In this document: piece after piece, positions 1 to 4,848 of the stretch | Layout of the letters: the number at the start of each line of letters is the position of its first letter | How positions within the stretch are numbered: position 1 is the stretch's first letter | Origin: Betaproteobacteria bacterium | GTDB lineage: Bacteria; Pseudomonadota; Gammaproteobacteria; Burkholderiales; SG8-39 | NCBI GenBank assembly: GCA_005884335.1 | Contig: VBCJ01000163.1 | Span: 1 to 5,291, forward strand | DNA: 5,291 nucleotides | Reading direction: 5' to 3' | Notes under the pieces: generated by a model | The model's database searches: none | Told to the model about the DNA's origin: nothing | What the model saw: the letters and a program-made list of their open reading frames with translations, nothing else | Program-made: the position numbers and the translations under genes

Positions 1-53
1 AACTCGACGCCTTTATCCTCGCTCAGCCCTCGAAGCAACCGGACGCAGCTTGA
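1..53 (+). CDS. possible C-terminal end of an upstream gene (partial)
   Basis: Reading from base 3, an open frame gives about 16 codons ending LAQPSKQPDAA and stopping at TGA 51-53. Eleven of these 16 codons end in G or C, against 8 of 19 in the frame that starts at base 2 and stops at TAA 59-61. This weakly favours it as the tail of a gene entering from the left. The fragment is too short to identify. If real, it ends 31 nt before the Bug gene start, so the two could share a transcript. Confidence 0.25.
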   Translation, partial: LDAFILAQPSKQPDAA

Positions 54-72
54 CTGGTTAAGGGTTCAAGTG

Positions 73-77
73 AAGGA
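73..77 (+). promoter_or_regulatory. ribosome binding site that sets the Bug-gene start
   Basis: AAGGA lies 7 nt before the ATG at 85. It falls inside the extension that a GTG start at 70 would require, and no comparable site precedes that GTG. The ATG at 85 also places the charged residue and hydrophobic stretch of the signal peptide at the very N-terminus. Confidence 0.6.
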
Positions 78-84
78 AAGGCAC

Positions 85-1044
85 ATGCGCTCTTTCTGCC
101 TCGCCTTGTTACTGGCACTTCTGTCCGGATACACGTTCGCGCAGGCTTATCCTTCCAGGCCAATTCACTTTGTGGTGCCCTTCCCGGCGAGCGGGCCGAC
201 CGATGTCATCACTCGCGCTATTGGGCAGAAACTATCGGAAGTCGTCGGTCAGCCGGTGGTGATCGACAACAGACCGGGCGCCGGCGGCGCGATCGGCGCG
301 GAGGCGGTCGCGAGAAGCACGCCCGACGGCTACACCATTCTCATGGGGACAACCAGCACGCATTCGATCGGCCCCACGCTCAATCCGAAAACACCCTATG
401 AGGTCGAGCGCGACTTTGCGCCGGTTTCACTGGTCGCCACTTCGCCCAACATCCTGGTGGTAAGCCCGCGGCTTCCTGTGAAGAACGTGCGCGAACTCAT
501 CGCACTTGCCAAGGCGCAGCCCGGCAAACTCAATTATGCCTCGAGCGGGGTCGGCACCATCATTCATTTGTCCGCTGAGCTGTTCAGGAGCATGGCGGGC
601 ATCGAAATCGTGCACGTCCCTTACAAGGGAGTGGCCTTGGCAATACCCGACATCGTCAGCGGACAAGTCGCGTTGATGTTCGACAACATCGTCAGCGCGC
701 TGCCCCAGGTGAAGGCGGGGCACGAAACGGCGCTAGCGGTCACGAGCCTCAAGCGGTCGGGGCTCGCGCCCGACATCCCCACCATGGCCGAGTCCGGCCT
801 TCCCGGCTACGAATCCGATACATACTTCGGGGTATTCGCTCCGGCTCGCACTCCAAAACCGGTGATCGCCGTGCTCAGCCGCAGTCTCTCGCAGGTGGTG
901 CAACTCCCGCTGCTGAAGGAACAACTGGCGAAGCAGGGTGCGGAGCCGGTGGGCAGCGATCCCGAGCAACTGGTCGCGGTCGTTCTGTCCCACACCGCCA
1001 AGTGGAAAAAAGTGATCGGGGACGCAGGACTGAAGATCGAATAA
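85..1044 (+). CDS. Bug/TctC-family periplasmic solute-binding protein
   Basis: This 319-residue protein belongs to the Bug family, the binding components of tripartite tricarboxylate transporters, which usually bind small carboxylates in the periplasm. Residues 1-21 form a signal peptide (MRSF, then a Leu/Ala-rich core) with an AQA signal-peptidase I site before YPSRP; there is no lipobox. Family motifs appear in order: YPSRPI (22-27), the PFPASGPTD ligand loop (32-40), NRPGAGG (62-68), DGYTIL (81-86), the YASSGVGT second loop (151-158), HVPYKG (177-182), GQVALMFD (193-200) and IPTMAESGLPGY (231-242). Length matches the usual 320-330. No TctA/TctB membrane genes are visible, so it is an orphan, as most Bug proteins are; the ligand cannot be told from sequence. 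Codon use differs from the neighbours: 55 of the first 75 codons end in G/C, versus 68 of 75 in the ATPase gene. It converges on the tRNA with a 23-nt gap. Confidence 0.93.
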   Translation: MRSFCLALLLALLSGYTFAQAYPSRPIHFVVPFPASGPTDVITRAIGQKLSEVVGQPVVIDNRPGAGGAIGAEAVARSTPDGYTILMGTTSTHSIGPTLNPKTPYEVERDFAPVSLVATSPNILVVSPRLPVKNVRELIALAKAQPGKLNYASSGVGTIIHLSAELFRSMAGIEIVHVPYKGVALAIPDIVSGQVALMFDNIVSALPQVKAGHETALAVTSLKRSGLAPDIPTMAESGLPGYESDTYFGVFAPARTPKPVIAVLSRSLSQVVQLPLLKEQLAKQGAEPVGSDPEQLVAVVLSHTAKWKKVIGDAGLKIE

Positions 1045-1067
1045 CGCGTCCGGTGGCCCTCTTCGAG

Positions 1068-1143
1068 TGGCGCCCCGAAGACGAATCGAACGTCCGACCT
1101 GCCCCTTAGGAGGGGGCTGCTCTATCCACTGAGCTACCGGGGC
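1068..1143 (-). tRNA. tRNA-Arg (anticodon CCU)
   Basis: Read on the minus strand, this folds into a complete 76-nt cloverleaf. The acceptor GCCCCGG pairs with TCGGGGC, with one G-T at the inner end. The D stem is GCTC/GAGC with loop AGTGGATA. The anticodon stem is GCCCC/GGGGC with loop CTCCTAA. The variable loop is AGGTC, and the T arm has the standard TTCGATT loop. The anticodon CCU (plus strand 1108-1110) reads AGG. A20 in the D loop and C35 match known arginyl-tRNA synthetase identity elements. The discriminator is G73, and the 3' CCA is encoded (TGG at 1068-1070 on the plus strand). tRNA-Arg(CCU), argW in E. coli, is a known phage/island integration target. Confidence 0.97.
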
Positions 1144-1152
1144 GAGAGGCCG

Positions 1153-1158
1153 ATTGTA
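1153..1158 (-). promoter_or_regulatory. candidate -10 box for the tRNA gene
   Basis: On the minus strand TACAAT (5 of 6 to TATAAT) ends 9 nt before the tRNA 5' end and is followed by a GC-rich CGGCCTC segment, as in the discriminators of stringently controlled stable-RNA promoters. The implied leader is only about 3 nt. No convincing -35 hexamer lies 16-18 nt upstream, so the call rests on the -10 and its position. Confidence 0.35.
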
Positions 1159-1182
1159 CGCGAACGCCTTCGAATCATGGCG

Positions 1183-1211
1183 TTGCGTTCCGGCTGCATT
1201 GCTGCTAGCTT
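1183..1211 (+). promoter_or_regulatory. weak candidate promoter for the lipid-transport operon
   Basis: TTGCGT (1183-1188) and TAGCTT (1206-1211) are separated by exactly 17 nt. Each matches 3 of 6 sigma-70 consensus bases. A start near 1218 would give a leader of about 14 nt, and the ribosome binding site AGGGAG sits at 1218-1223. The hexamers are weak and the call rests mainly on spacing and location; the true promoter could lie elsewhere in 1144-1231. Confidence 0.22.
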
Positions 1212-1231
1212 GCCGCGAGGGAGAATCTTCG

Positions 1232-2356
1232 ATGCCGGTCCGCGATCCGGACGTCCAGGTCACCGTCGCCGGAGACGGCGCACGCGTCGTCCATCTTTCC
1301 GGAGCATGGGACATCCGCGCGCTCCAATCGCGCGCGGCTGCACTGCAGTCGGCGTTGCGGGACGCCGGTCCTGCGCAAGTCTCGCTCTGGGATCTCACGC
1401 AGATCCAGCGGTTCGACCACATCGGCGCGATGCTGGTGTGGCGAACCTGGGGCAGGTGCCGGCCGAGCAGGCTGCAGCTCAACCGCGAGCACGAGATATT
1501 TTTCGGCGCGTGCGAATCGGCCGAAGCCGTCGCATCCGCGCCGGCGGCGCCCGACCGGTTTCCGCTGCTGCTCGCCCTCGGGCGGGGCGTGTGGGCGGTG
1601 AGCCGGCACGTTCTGGAGATGCTCGAGCTCTTCGGGCAATTGCTCATCGACGCAGCGACCGTGGTGAGGCAGCCGCTCCTGCGGCCGTGGCGCGAATTTT
1701 CCGCGGCGATCTACAAGATCGGCGCGCAGGCACTGGGGATCACCGCGCTGGTCGGGTTCCTCATCGGGGTGGTGCTCAGCTATCTTTCGGCCGAGCAGCT
1801 GCGGCTGGTCGGCGCGGACGTCTTCATCGTCAACATTCTCGGCATTGGCATCGTCCGCGAGCTGGGTCCGGTCGTCTGCTCGATCCTGGTCGCGGGACGC
1901 TCGGGTTCTGCGATCACCGCCCAGCTCGGGGTCATGAGGGTGACCGAGGAGCTGGATGCGCTTTCGGTGATGGGCATCTCGAACACCCTGCGCTTGATCC
2001 TTCCCAAGATGGCGGCCATAGCGGTGGCGCTGCCTCTGCTGGTGTTGTGGACGTCCGGCGTCGCGCTGGTCGGGGGCGCGGTGTCGGCGAAAGCCGAGCT
2101 CGGCATGAGCTTCTTTCAGTTCTTCTCCGCGCTGCCGGCCGCGGTTCCCGAGGTCAATTTGTGGCTCGGCGTCGGCAAGGGCATGGTTTTCGGCGTGCTC
2201 ATCGCCCTGATCGCATGCCACTTCGGCCTGCGCATCCAGCCCAACACCGAAAGCCTCGCGGCGGGGACGACTCGTTCGGTGGTGACTTCGATCACTGCGG
2301 TCATCGTCGCCGACGCGATTATCGCGGTCATCTTCTCAGACGTGGGCTGGAGCTGA
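1232..2356 (+). CDS. mlaE: MlaE-family lipid ABC transporter permease with N-terminal STAS domain
   Basis: This 374-residue inner-membrane permease of a Mla-type phospholipid transporter is a fusion. Residues about 9-90 look like a STAS (MlaB-like) domain (VVHLSGAWDI, then SLWDLTQIQRFDHIG). Residues about 125-372 are the MlaE domain, close to the 260 residues of E. coli MlaE. Hydrophobic segments lie near 165-187, 197-222, 259-284, 312-334 and 347-371. The family's cytoplasmic motif TEELDALSVMGI (238-249), which meets the ATPase, is intact. I chose the ATG at 1232 because GAGGGAG (1217-1223) precedes it and the STAS domain starts right after it. An upstream TTG at 1154 would overlap the tRNA promoter region and add an unrelated peptide. 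The STAS signature reads D-H-I-G (62-65), without the Ser/Thr usual after the Asp. The ATPase gene follows after 1 nt. STAS-MlaE fusions are known in proteobacteria. Confidence in the family is high; the substrate (phospholipid) is inferred. Confidence 0.93.
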   Translation: MPVRDPDVQVTVAGDGARVVHLSGAWDIRALQSRAAALQSALRDAGPAQVSLWDLTQIQRFDHIGAMLVWRTWGRCRPSRLQLNREHEIFFGACESAEAVASAPAAPDRFPLLLALGRGVWAVSRHVLEMLELFGQLLIDAATVVRQPLLRPWREFSAAIYKIGAQALGITALVGFLIGVVLSYLSAEQLRLVGADVFIVNILGIGIVRELGPVVCSILVAGRSGSAITAQLGVMRVTEELDALSVMGISNTLRLILPKMAAIAVALPLLVLWTSGVALVGGAVSAKAELGMSFFQFFSALPAAVPEVNLWLGVGKGMVFGVLIALIACHFGLRIQPNTESLAAGTTRSVVTSITAVIVADAIIAVIFSDVGWS

Positions 2357-2357
2357 A

Positions 2358-3143
2358 ATGAGCGGCGCGCCCGTCGTCGACGTCAAGGGTCTCTGGACGG
2401 TGTACGGCGACCTCGTGGTCCACCGCGACCTGGACTTCTCGGTCATGCCGGGCGAGGTCGTGTCCCTGGTGGGTGGATCGGGAAGCGGCAAGACGACGCT
2501 GCTGCGGCAGATTCTGGGGCTGGAGCGGCCTCACCGCGGCAGCATCCGGGTCTTCGGCGTCCCGTTGCACACTTGCGACCCGGGTCTGTTCAAGAAAATT
2601 CGCAAACGCTGGGGCGTGCTGTTCCAGCACGGCGCCCTCTACAGCGCGCTCAGCGTTTTCGACAACATCGCGCTGCCGCTGCGCGAGCTGCACGCTTTCG
2701 ACGCGGATTTCATCCGCGACATCGTCATGGTCAAGCTCGACGCCGTCGGCATGGACAAGCGGCACGCGTCGACGATGCCCGCGGATCTGTCCGGCGGCAT
2801 GATCAAGCGCGTCGCGCTCGCCCGCGCGCTCGTCCTCGAGCCCGAGCTCGTGTTCCTCGACGAGCCGACCGCCGGGCTCGATCCGGACAGCAGCGAAGCT
2901 TTCGTGAAGCTCGTCCGCGATCTTCACATCAAGCTCAATTTCACCGTGGTGATGGCGACGCACGATCTCGATACCCTGGTATCGGTTTCCGACCGCATCG
3001 CCGTGCTCGCCGATCAGAAGGTGGTGGTATGCGGGCGCCTGGACGAGGTGGTGAAATACGACCATCCGTTCATTCGGGATTTTTTTCTCGGCGAGCGCGG
3101 CCGGCGCGCGCTCTCCGCCGCGCCCGCGCTGCAGACGACCTGA
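2358..3143 (+). CDS. mlaF: MlaF-type ABC transporter ATPase
   Basis: This 261-residue ATP-binding subunit should dimerise under the permease and power lipid movement (E. coli MlaF is 269 aa). All catalytic motifs are intact: Walker A GGSGSGKT (39-46), Q-loop Q90 followed by the MlaF-like HGALYSALSVFDNI, signature LSGGM (144-148), Walker B LVFLDEP (164-170, catalytic E169), D-loop AGLD (172-175) and switch H202. The conserved family tail HPFIRDFFLG is at 236-245. The start ATG has GGAG at 2349-2352 inside the end of the permease gene, so translation is probably coupled. The stop codon overlaps the next gene's Shine-Dalgarno. Oddly, Phe 242-243 are encoded TTT TTT while all 11 other Phe codons are TTC, and this T run precedes a stem-loop (see the recoding candidate). 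Confidence 0.95.
   Translation: MSGAPVVDVKGLWTVYGDLVVHRDLDFSVMPGEVVSLVGGSGSGKTTLLRQILGLERPHRGSIRVFGVPLHTCDPGLFKKIRKRWGVLFQHGALYSALSVFDNIALPLRELHAFDADFIRDIVMVKLDAVGMDKRHASTMPADLSGGMIKRVALARALVLEPELVFLDEPTAGLDPDSSEAFVKLVRDLHIKLNFTVVMATHDLDTLVSVSDRIAVLADQKVVVCGRLDEVVKYDHPFIRDFFLGERGRRALSAAPALQTT
3080..3113 (+). promoter_or_regulatory. candidate -1 programmed frameshift site (slippery T7 plus stem-loop)
   Basis: A run of seven T (3080-3086) falls in the ATPase frame as T TTT TTT, fitting the X XXY YYZ rule for simultaneous slippage of two tRNA-Phe. Six bases later a 7-bp stem GAGCGCG (3093-3099) / CGCGCTC (3107-3113) closes a 7-nt loop. Slippage would replace the last 18 residues with a 24-residue tail holding 10 Arg, ending at TAA 3158-3160, just past the next gene's GTG start; the product would be 267 aa. 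The layout is seen directly; function is inference, and the FF pair itself is a conserved family position. Confidence 0.3.
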
Positions 3144-3150
3144 GGAGGAG
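3143..3150 (+). promoter_or_regulatory. strong ribosome binding site for the GTG-started MCE gene
   Basis: AGGAGGAG begins at the last base of the ATPase stop codon and ends 2 nt before the GTG at 3153; its AGGAGG core has 4-nt spacing. The near-perfect anti-Shine-Dalgarno match compensates for the GTG and supports this start. The next in-frame Met is residue 133, beyond the MCE domain. Confidence 0.8.
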
Positions 3151-3152
3151 CC

Positions 3153-4046
3153 GTGGATAATCGAGCCTATGCACTGGCCGCAGGATTGTTCACCGTGGTC
3201 CTGGCCGCGGCCCTGGTGGCGGCGGGACTGTGGTTCCGCCGGGACGACATTCGGTTCGCGCAGTACGTGGTCACGACGGCAAGCTCGGTCGCGGGCCTGA
3301 AGGTCGAGGCTCCGGTGCGTTACCGCGGGGTCGACGTGGGGCGCGTCGAGTCGATCAGGATCGAGCCGGGCGTCTCGGGCCGCATCAGCATCCGCATCGG
3401 CGTGCAGGAAGATACGCCCATCACGAAGAGCACCTACGCGCAACTGGGGTATCAGGGCGTGACCGGCCTCGCGTACGTCGCGCTCGACGACGAGGGCGCG
3501 TCGAAGGAGCTGCTCAAGGCCGAGGGCGGCGAGCCGCCGCGCATCGACATGCGTCCGTCTATCTTCGATTCGAGCCTCGACGTGGTCGCCGCCGTGAAGC
3601 AGCTCTCCGGCCGCATGAACGAACTGCTGAACGAGCAGAACCGGAAGCTGCTCACCCGCATGCTCGGCGGCATCGAGCAAGCGTCGCGCCAGACCGCGGC
3701 CCTCGCGGAGCGCCTGCAACCCGGCGCGCGGGAGTTTCCTTCCCTGATGGGCGACGCGCGCGGCGCCCTGGCCGACCTGAGCAGACTCTCGCGCAAGCTG
3801 GAAGAACGCTCCGCGGCCCTCGACCGCATGGCCGCGAGCCTCGAAGAGGTGGGAGTTGCCGCGCGCTCCTTCAACGACGAAACTTTGCCGCGCCTCAACG
3901 CCTTGGTGGAGCAGCTCAATCGCGACACGCGCTCGCTCGACCGCGTTCTCAACGCCTTGGGCGAGAATCCGCAGAGCTTCGTGTTCGGCGCCCAACGAGC
4001 AAAGCCCGGACCGGGCGAGCCGGGATTCAAGGACGGAGCGCGTTGA
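3153..4046 (+). CDS. mlaD: MlaD/MCE-family protein with long helical C-terminal region
   Basis: This 297-residue inner-membrane-anchored MCE protein is the periplasmic lipid-channel component. One transmembrane helix spans about 7-28 with the N-terminus inside. A single MCE domain covers about 37-115 (SSVAGLKVEAPVRYRGVDVGRVESI, then YQGVTGLAYVAL). Residues about 140-270 are Leu/Ala/Arg/Glu-rich and predicted helical, with likely breaks at P190-P196 and P246. The tail holds ENPQSFVFG (271-279) and PGPGEPGF (285-292). E. coli MlaD is about 180 aa with a short C-terminus, so this protein carries over 100 extra residues. As MCE proteins are generally hexameric, the helices could form a periplasmic tube as in PqiB or mycobacterial Mce. 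It lies 9 nt after the ATPase gene and 5 nt before the lipoprotein gene. The family is sure; the tube is inference. Confidence 0.93.
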   Translation: MDNRAYALAAGLFTVVLAAALVAAGLWFRRDDIRFAQYVVTTASSVAGLKVEAPVRYRGVDVGRVESIRIEPGVSGRISIRIGVQEDTPITKSTYAQLGYQGVTGLAYVALDDEGASKELLKAEGGEPPRIDMRPSIFDSSLDVVAAVKQLSGRMNELLNEQNRKLLTRMLGGIEQASRQTAALAERLQPGAREFPSLMGDARGALADLSRLSRKLEERSAALDRMAASLEEVGVAARSFNDETLPRLNALVEQLNRDTRSLDRVLNALGENPQSFVFGAQRAKPGPGEPGFKDGAR

Positions 4047-4051
4047 GGCAC

Positions 4052-4657
4052 ATGCTGCGCTCGTCGCGAAGAATCGCCGCGTTGACACTGGTTCTCGCAG
4101 GCGGCGGATGCAGCCTGGCACCGGCCCCGGGGCCGGTGATCGCGAATTACGATTTTGGTCTCCCGCCGGAAGGGCGCACGACGCCGGCCCTGCGTCAGGC
4201 CTTGCTCGTGCACGACGTCAGCGCTCCGGGCTGGCTGGGTTCGCCCCTAATCTACTACCGGCTCACGTACCAGGACGCCACCCGGCCCCAGGCCTATGCG
4301 GACAGCCGCTGGGTCAGCTCTCCAGCGGAGCTGTTTACGAACCGCCTGCGTGCCCGGCTGGCTGCGTCCCCGGGAGGAATCATCCGGCCGGGCGACGACG
4401 CGCGCGCCAAGTACGCGCTGCGCGTCGATCTGGAGGAGTTCATCCAGGTATTCGACGCCCCGGGAAAGAGCAGGGCGCTGGTGCGCTTGCGGGCCTCGGT
4501 CATGGGGAACCGCAGCCTGATCGCGCAACGCGACTTCAGTGTGGAGCGCCCGGCAAACACCCCCGACGCGGAAGGCGGCGTGCGCGCTCTGATAGGAGCA
4601 AGCGACGAAGCCGTCGATCAGCTCATAGGCTGGACGGTCGGCGCGCTCAAGGACTGA
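4052..4657 (+). CDS. ABC-type transport auxiliary lipoprotein, PqiC-like
   Basis: This 201-residue protein of the ABC_trans_aux/PqiC family probably sits in the outer membrane facing the periplasm and receives the MCE channel. Residues 1-19 form a signal sequence (RSSRR, then a hydrophobic core) ending LAGGG before C20; the -3 residue is Gly instead of the usual Leu/Val/Ile, so lipidation is probable but not certain. An Ala/Pro linker (22-28) leads to YDFGLPP (33-39), the usual start of the domain. Family-like segments follow: IYYRLTYQD (67-75), QAYADSRWVSSPAELFTNRL (80-99) and LRVDLEEFIQVFD (123-135). The ATG at 4052 has GAGG at 4045-4048 with short spacing. An in-frame TTG at 4043, overlapping the MCE stop as TTGA, is an alternative with GGAG at 4035-4038 and would add only three residues. 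A 20-bp palindrome lies in the linker codons. Last clear gene of the transporter operon. Confidence 0.88.
   Translation: MLRSSRRIAALTLVLAGGGCSLAPAPGPVIANYDFGLPPEGRTTPALRQALLVHDVSAPGWLGSPLIYYRLTYQDATRPQAYADSRWVSSPAELFTNRLRARLAASPGGIIRPGDDARAKYALRVDLEEFIQVFDAPGKSRALVRLRASVMGNRSLIAQRDFSVERPANTPDAEGGVRALIGASDEAVDQLIGWTVGALKD
4119..4138. repeat. 20-bp perfect palindrome inside the lipoprotein gene
   Basis: CACCGGCCCC is followed directly by its exact reverse complement GGGGCCGGTG. In RNA it could form an 8-bp stem with a CCGG loop, 67-86 nt into the reading frame. It encodes the Leu-Ala-Pro-Ala-Pro-Gly-Pro-Val linker after the lipobox Cys, so Pro/Ala/Gly codons in GC-rich DNA may explain it. Confidence 0.85.
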
Positions 4658-4681
4658 TCTCGCCCGGCGGCGGCCGTGGGC

Positions 4682-4687
4682 TAGAAT
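4682..4687 (+). promoter_or_regulatory. candidate -10 element before the small membrane-protein gene
   Basis: TAGAAT matches TATAAT at 5 of 6 bases and lies 29 nt before the small gene's ATG, in the 59-nt gap after the lipoprotein gene. No recognisable -35 hexamer is found 16-18 nt upstream. It may give the small gene and DUF924 their own promoter, but read-through from the operon is also possible. Confidence 0.22.
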
Positions 4688-4716
4688 GGGCGGCGCACCG
4701 CATTGGGGACCGCAAT

Positions 4717-4848
4717 ATGACTCACTGGAAAAAGCTCCTGTCGGCGTTCGGATTGGGTGTGTTCGCTGCCGTCTTGGTGCTGGTCTTGAGCGCTTATCTC
4801 AATCCGGCGATGTTGATCACCCTCGCCAACCTCCGGCTCTGCAACTGA
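4717..4848 (+). CDS. small single-pass membrane protein, 43 aa
   Basis: I do not recognise a family for this protein. It starts MTHWKK, has a hydrophobic helix at about residues 10-28 (FGLGVFAAVLVLVLSAYL), then an NPAMLITLANLRLCN tail with a penultimate Cys. The basic N-terminus suggests an N-in inner-membrane protein. GGGGA (4705-4709) lies 7 nt before the ATG. It is probably real and not chance: 35 of 43 codons end in G/C, matching the genome's habit, while the overlapping frame read by the DUF924 extension has only 16 of 43. Its stop TGA overlaps a CTG that is the best start for DUF924, suggesting coupled translation. Function unknown; it is too short for most automatic callers. Confidence 0.6.
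   Translation: MTHWKKLLSAFGLGVFAAVLVLVLSAYLNPAMLITLANLRLCN

Noticed and set aside
50..55. TTGACT as a -35 hexamer for the Bug gene
   Set aside because: No acceptable -10 lies 16-18 nt downstream; that position is occupied by the ribosome binding site.
70..84. GTG start at 70 for the Bug gene
   Set aside because: It would put MKERH before the signal peptide and place the only good Shine-Dalgarno (73-77) inside the gene.
1006..1011. T6 tract on the minus strand as a terminator for the tRNA
   Set aside because: The preceding minus-strand sequence offers only a 4-bp GATC/GATC pairing, no GC-rich stem, and it lies inside the Bug coding region as Lys codons.
733..1647. 304-codon minus-strand frame running through the tRNA
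   Set aside because: Part of it is the tRNA itself translated (AQWIEQPPPKGQ, a common false annotation), and the rest is antisense to the Bug and permease genes.
1177..2361. 394-codon plus-strand frame overlapping the permease gene
   Set aside because: Arg/Gly-rich with no motifs; the overlapping frame encodes a complete STAS-MlaE permease.
2328..4121. 597-codon open frame on the minus strand opposite the ATPase and MCE genes
   Set aside because: The plus strand carries clear ABC ATPase and MCE motifs throughout. The minus frame is rich in Arg/His/Asp/Glu without recognisable domains, typical of antisense shadows in high-GC coding DNA.
4686..4844. 53-residue N-terminal extension of DUF924 from the ATG at 4686
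   Set aside because: It reads the small membrane-protein gene out of frame with poor G/C-ending codon use, it is absent from the usual DUF924 architecture, and its ATG overlaps the TAGAAT element.
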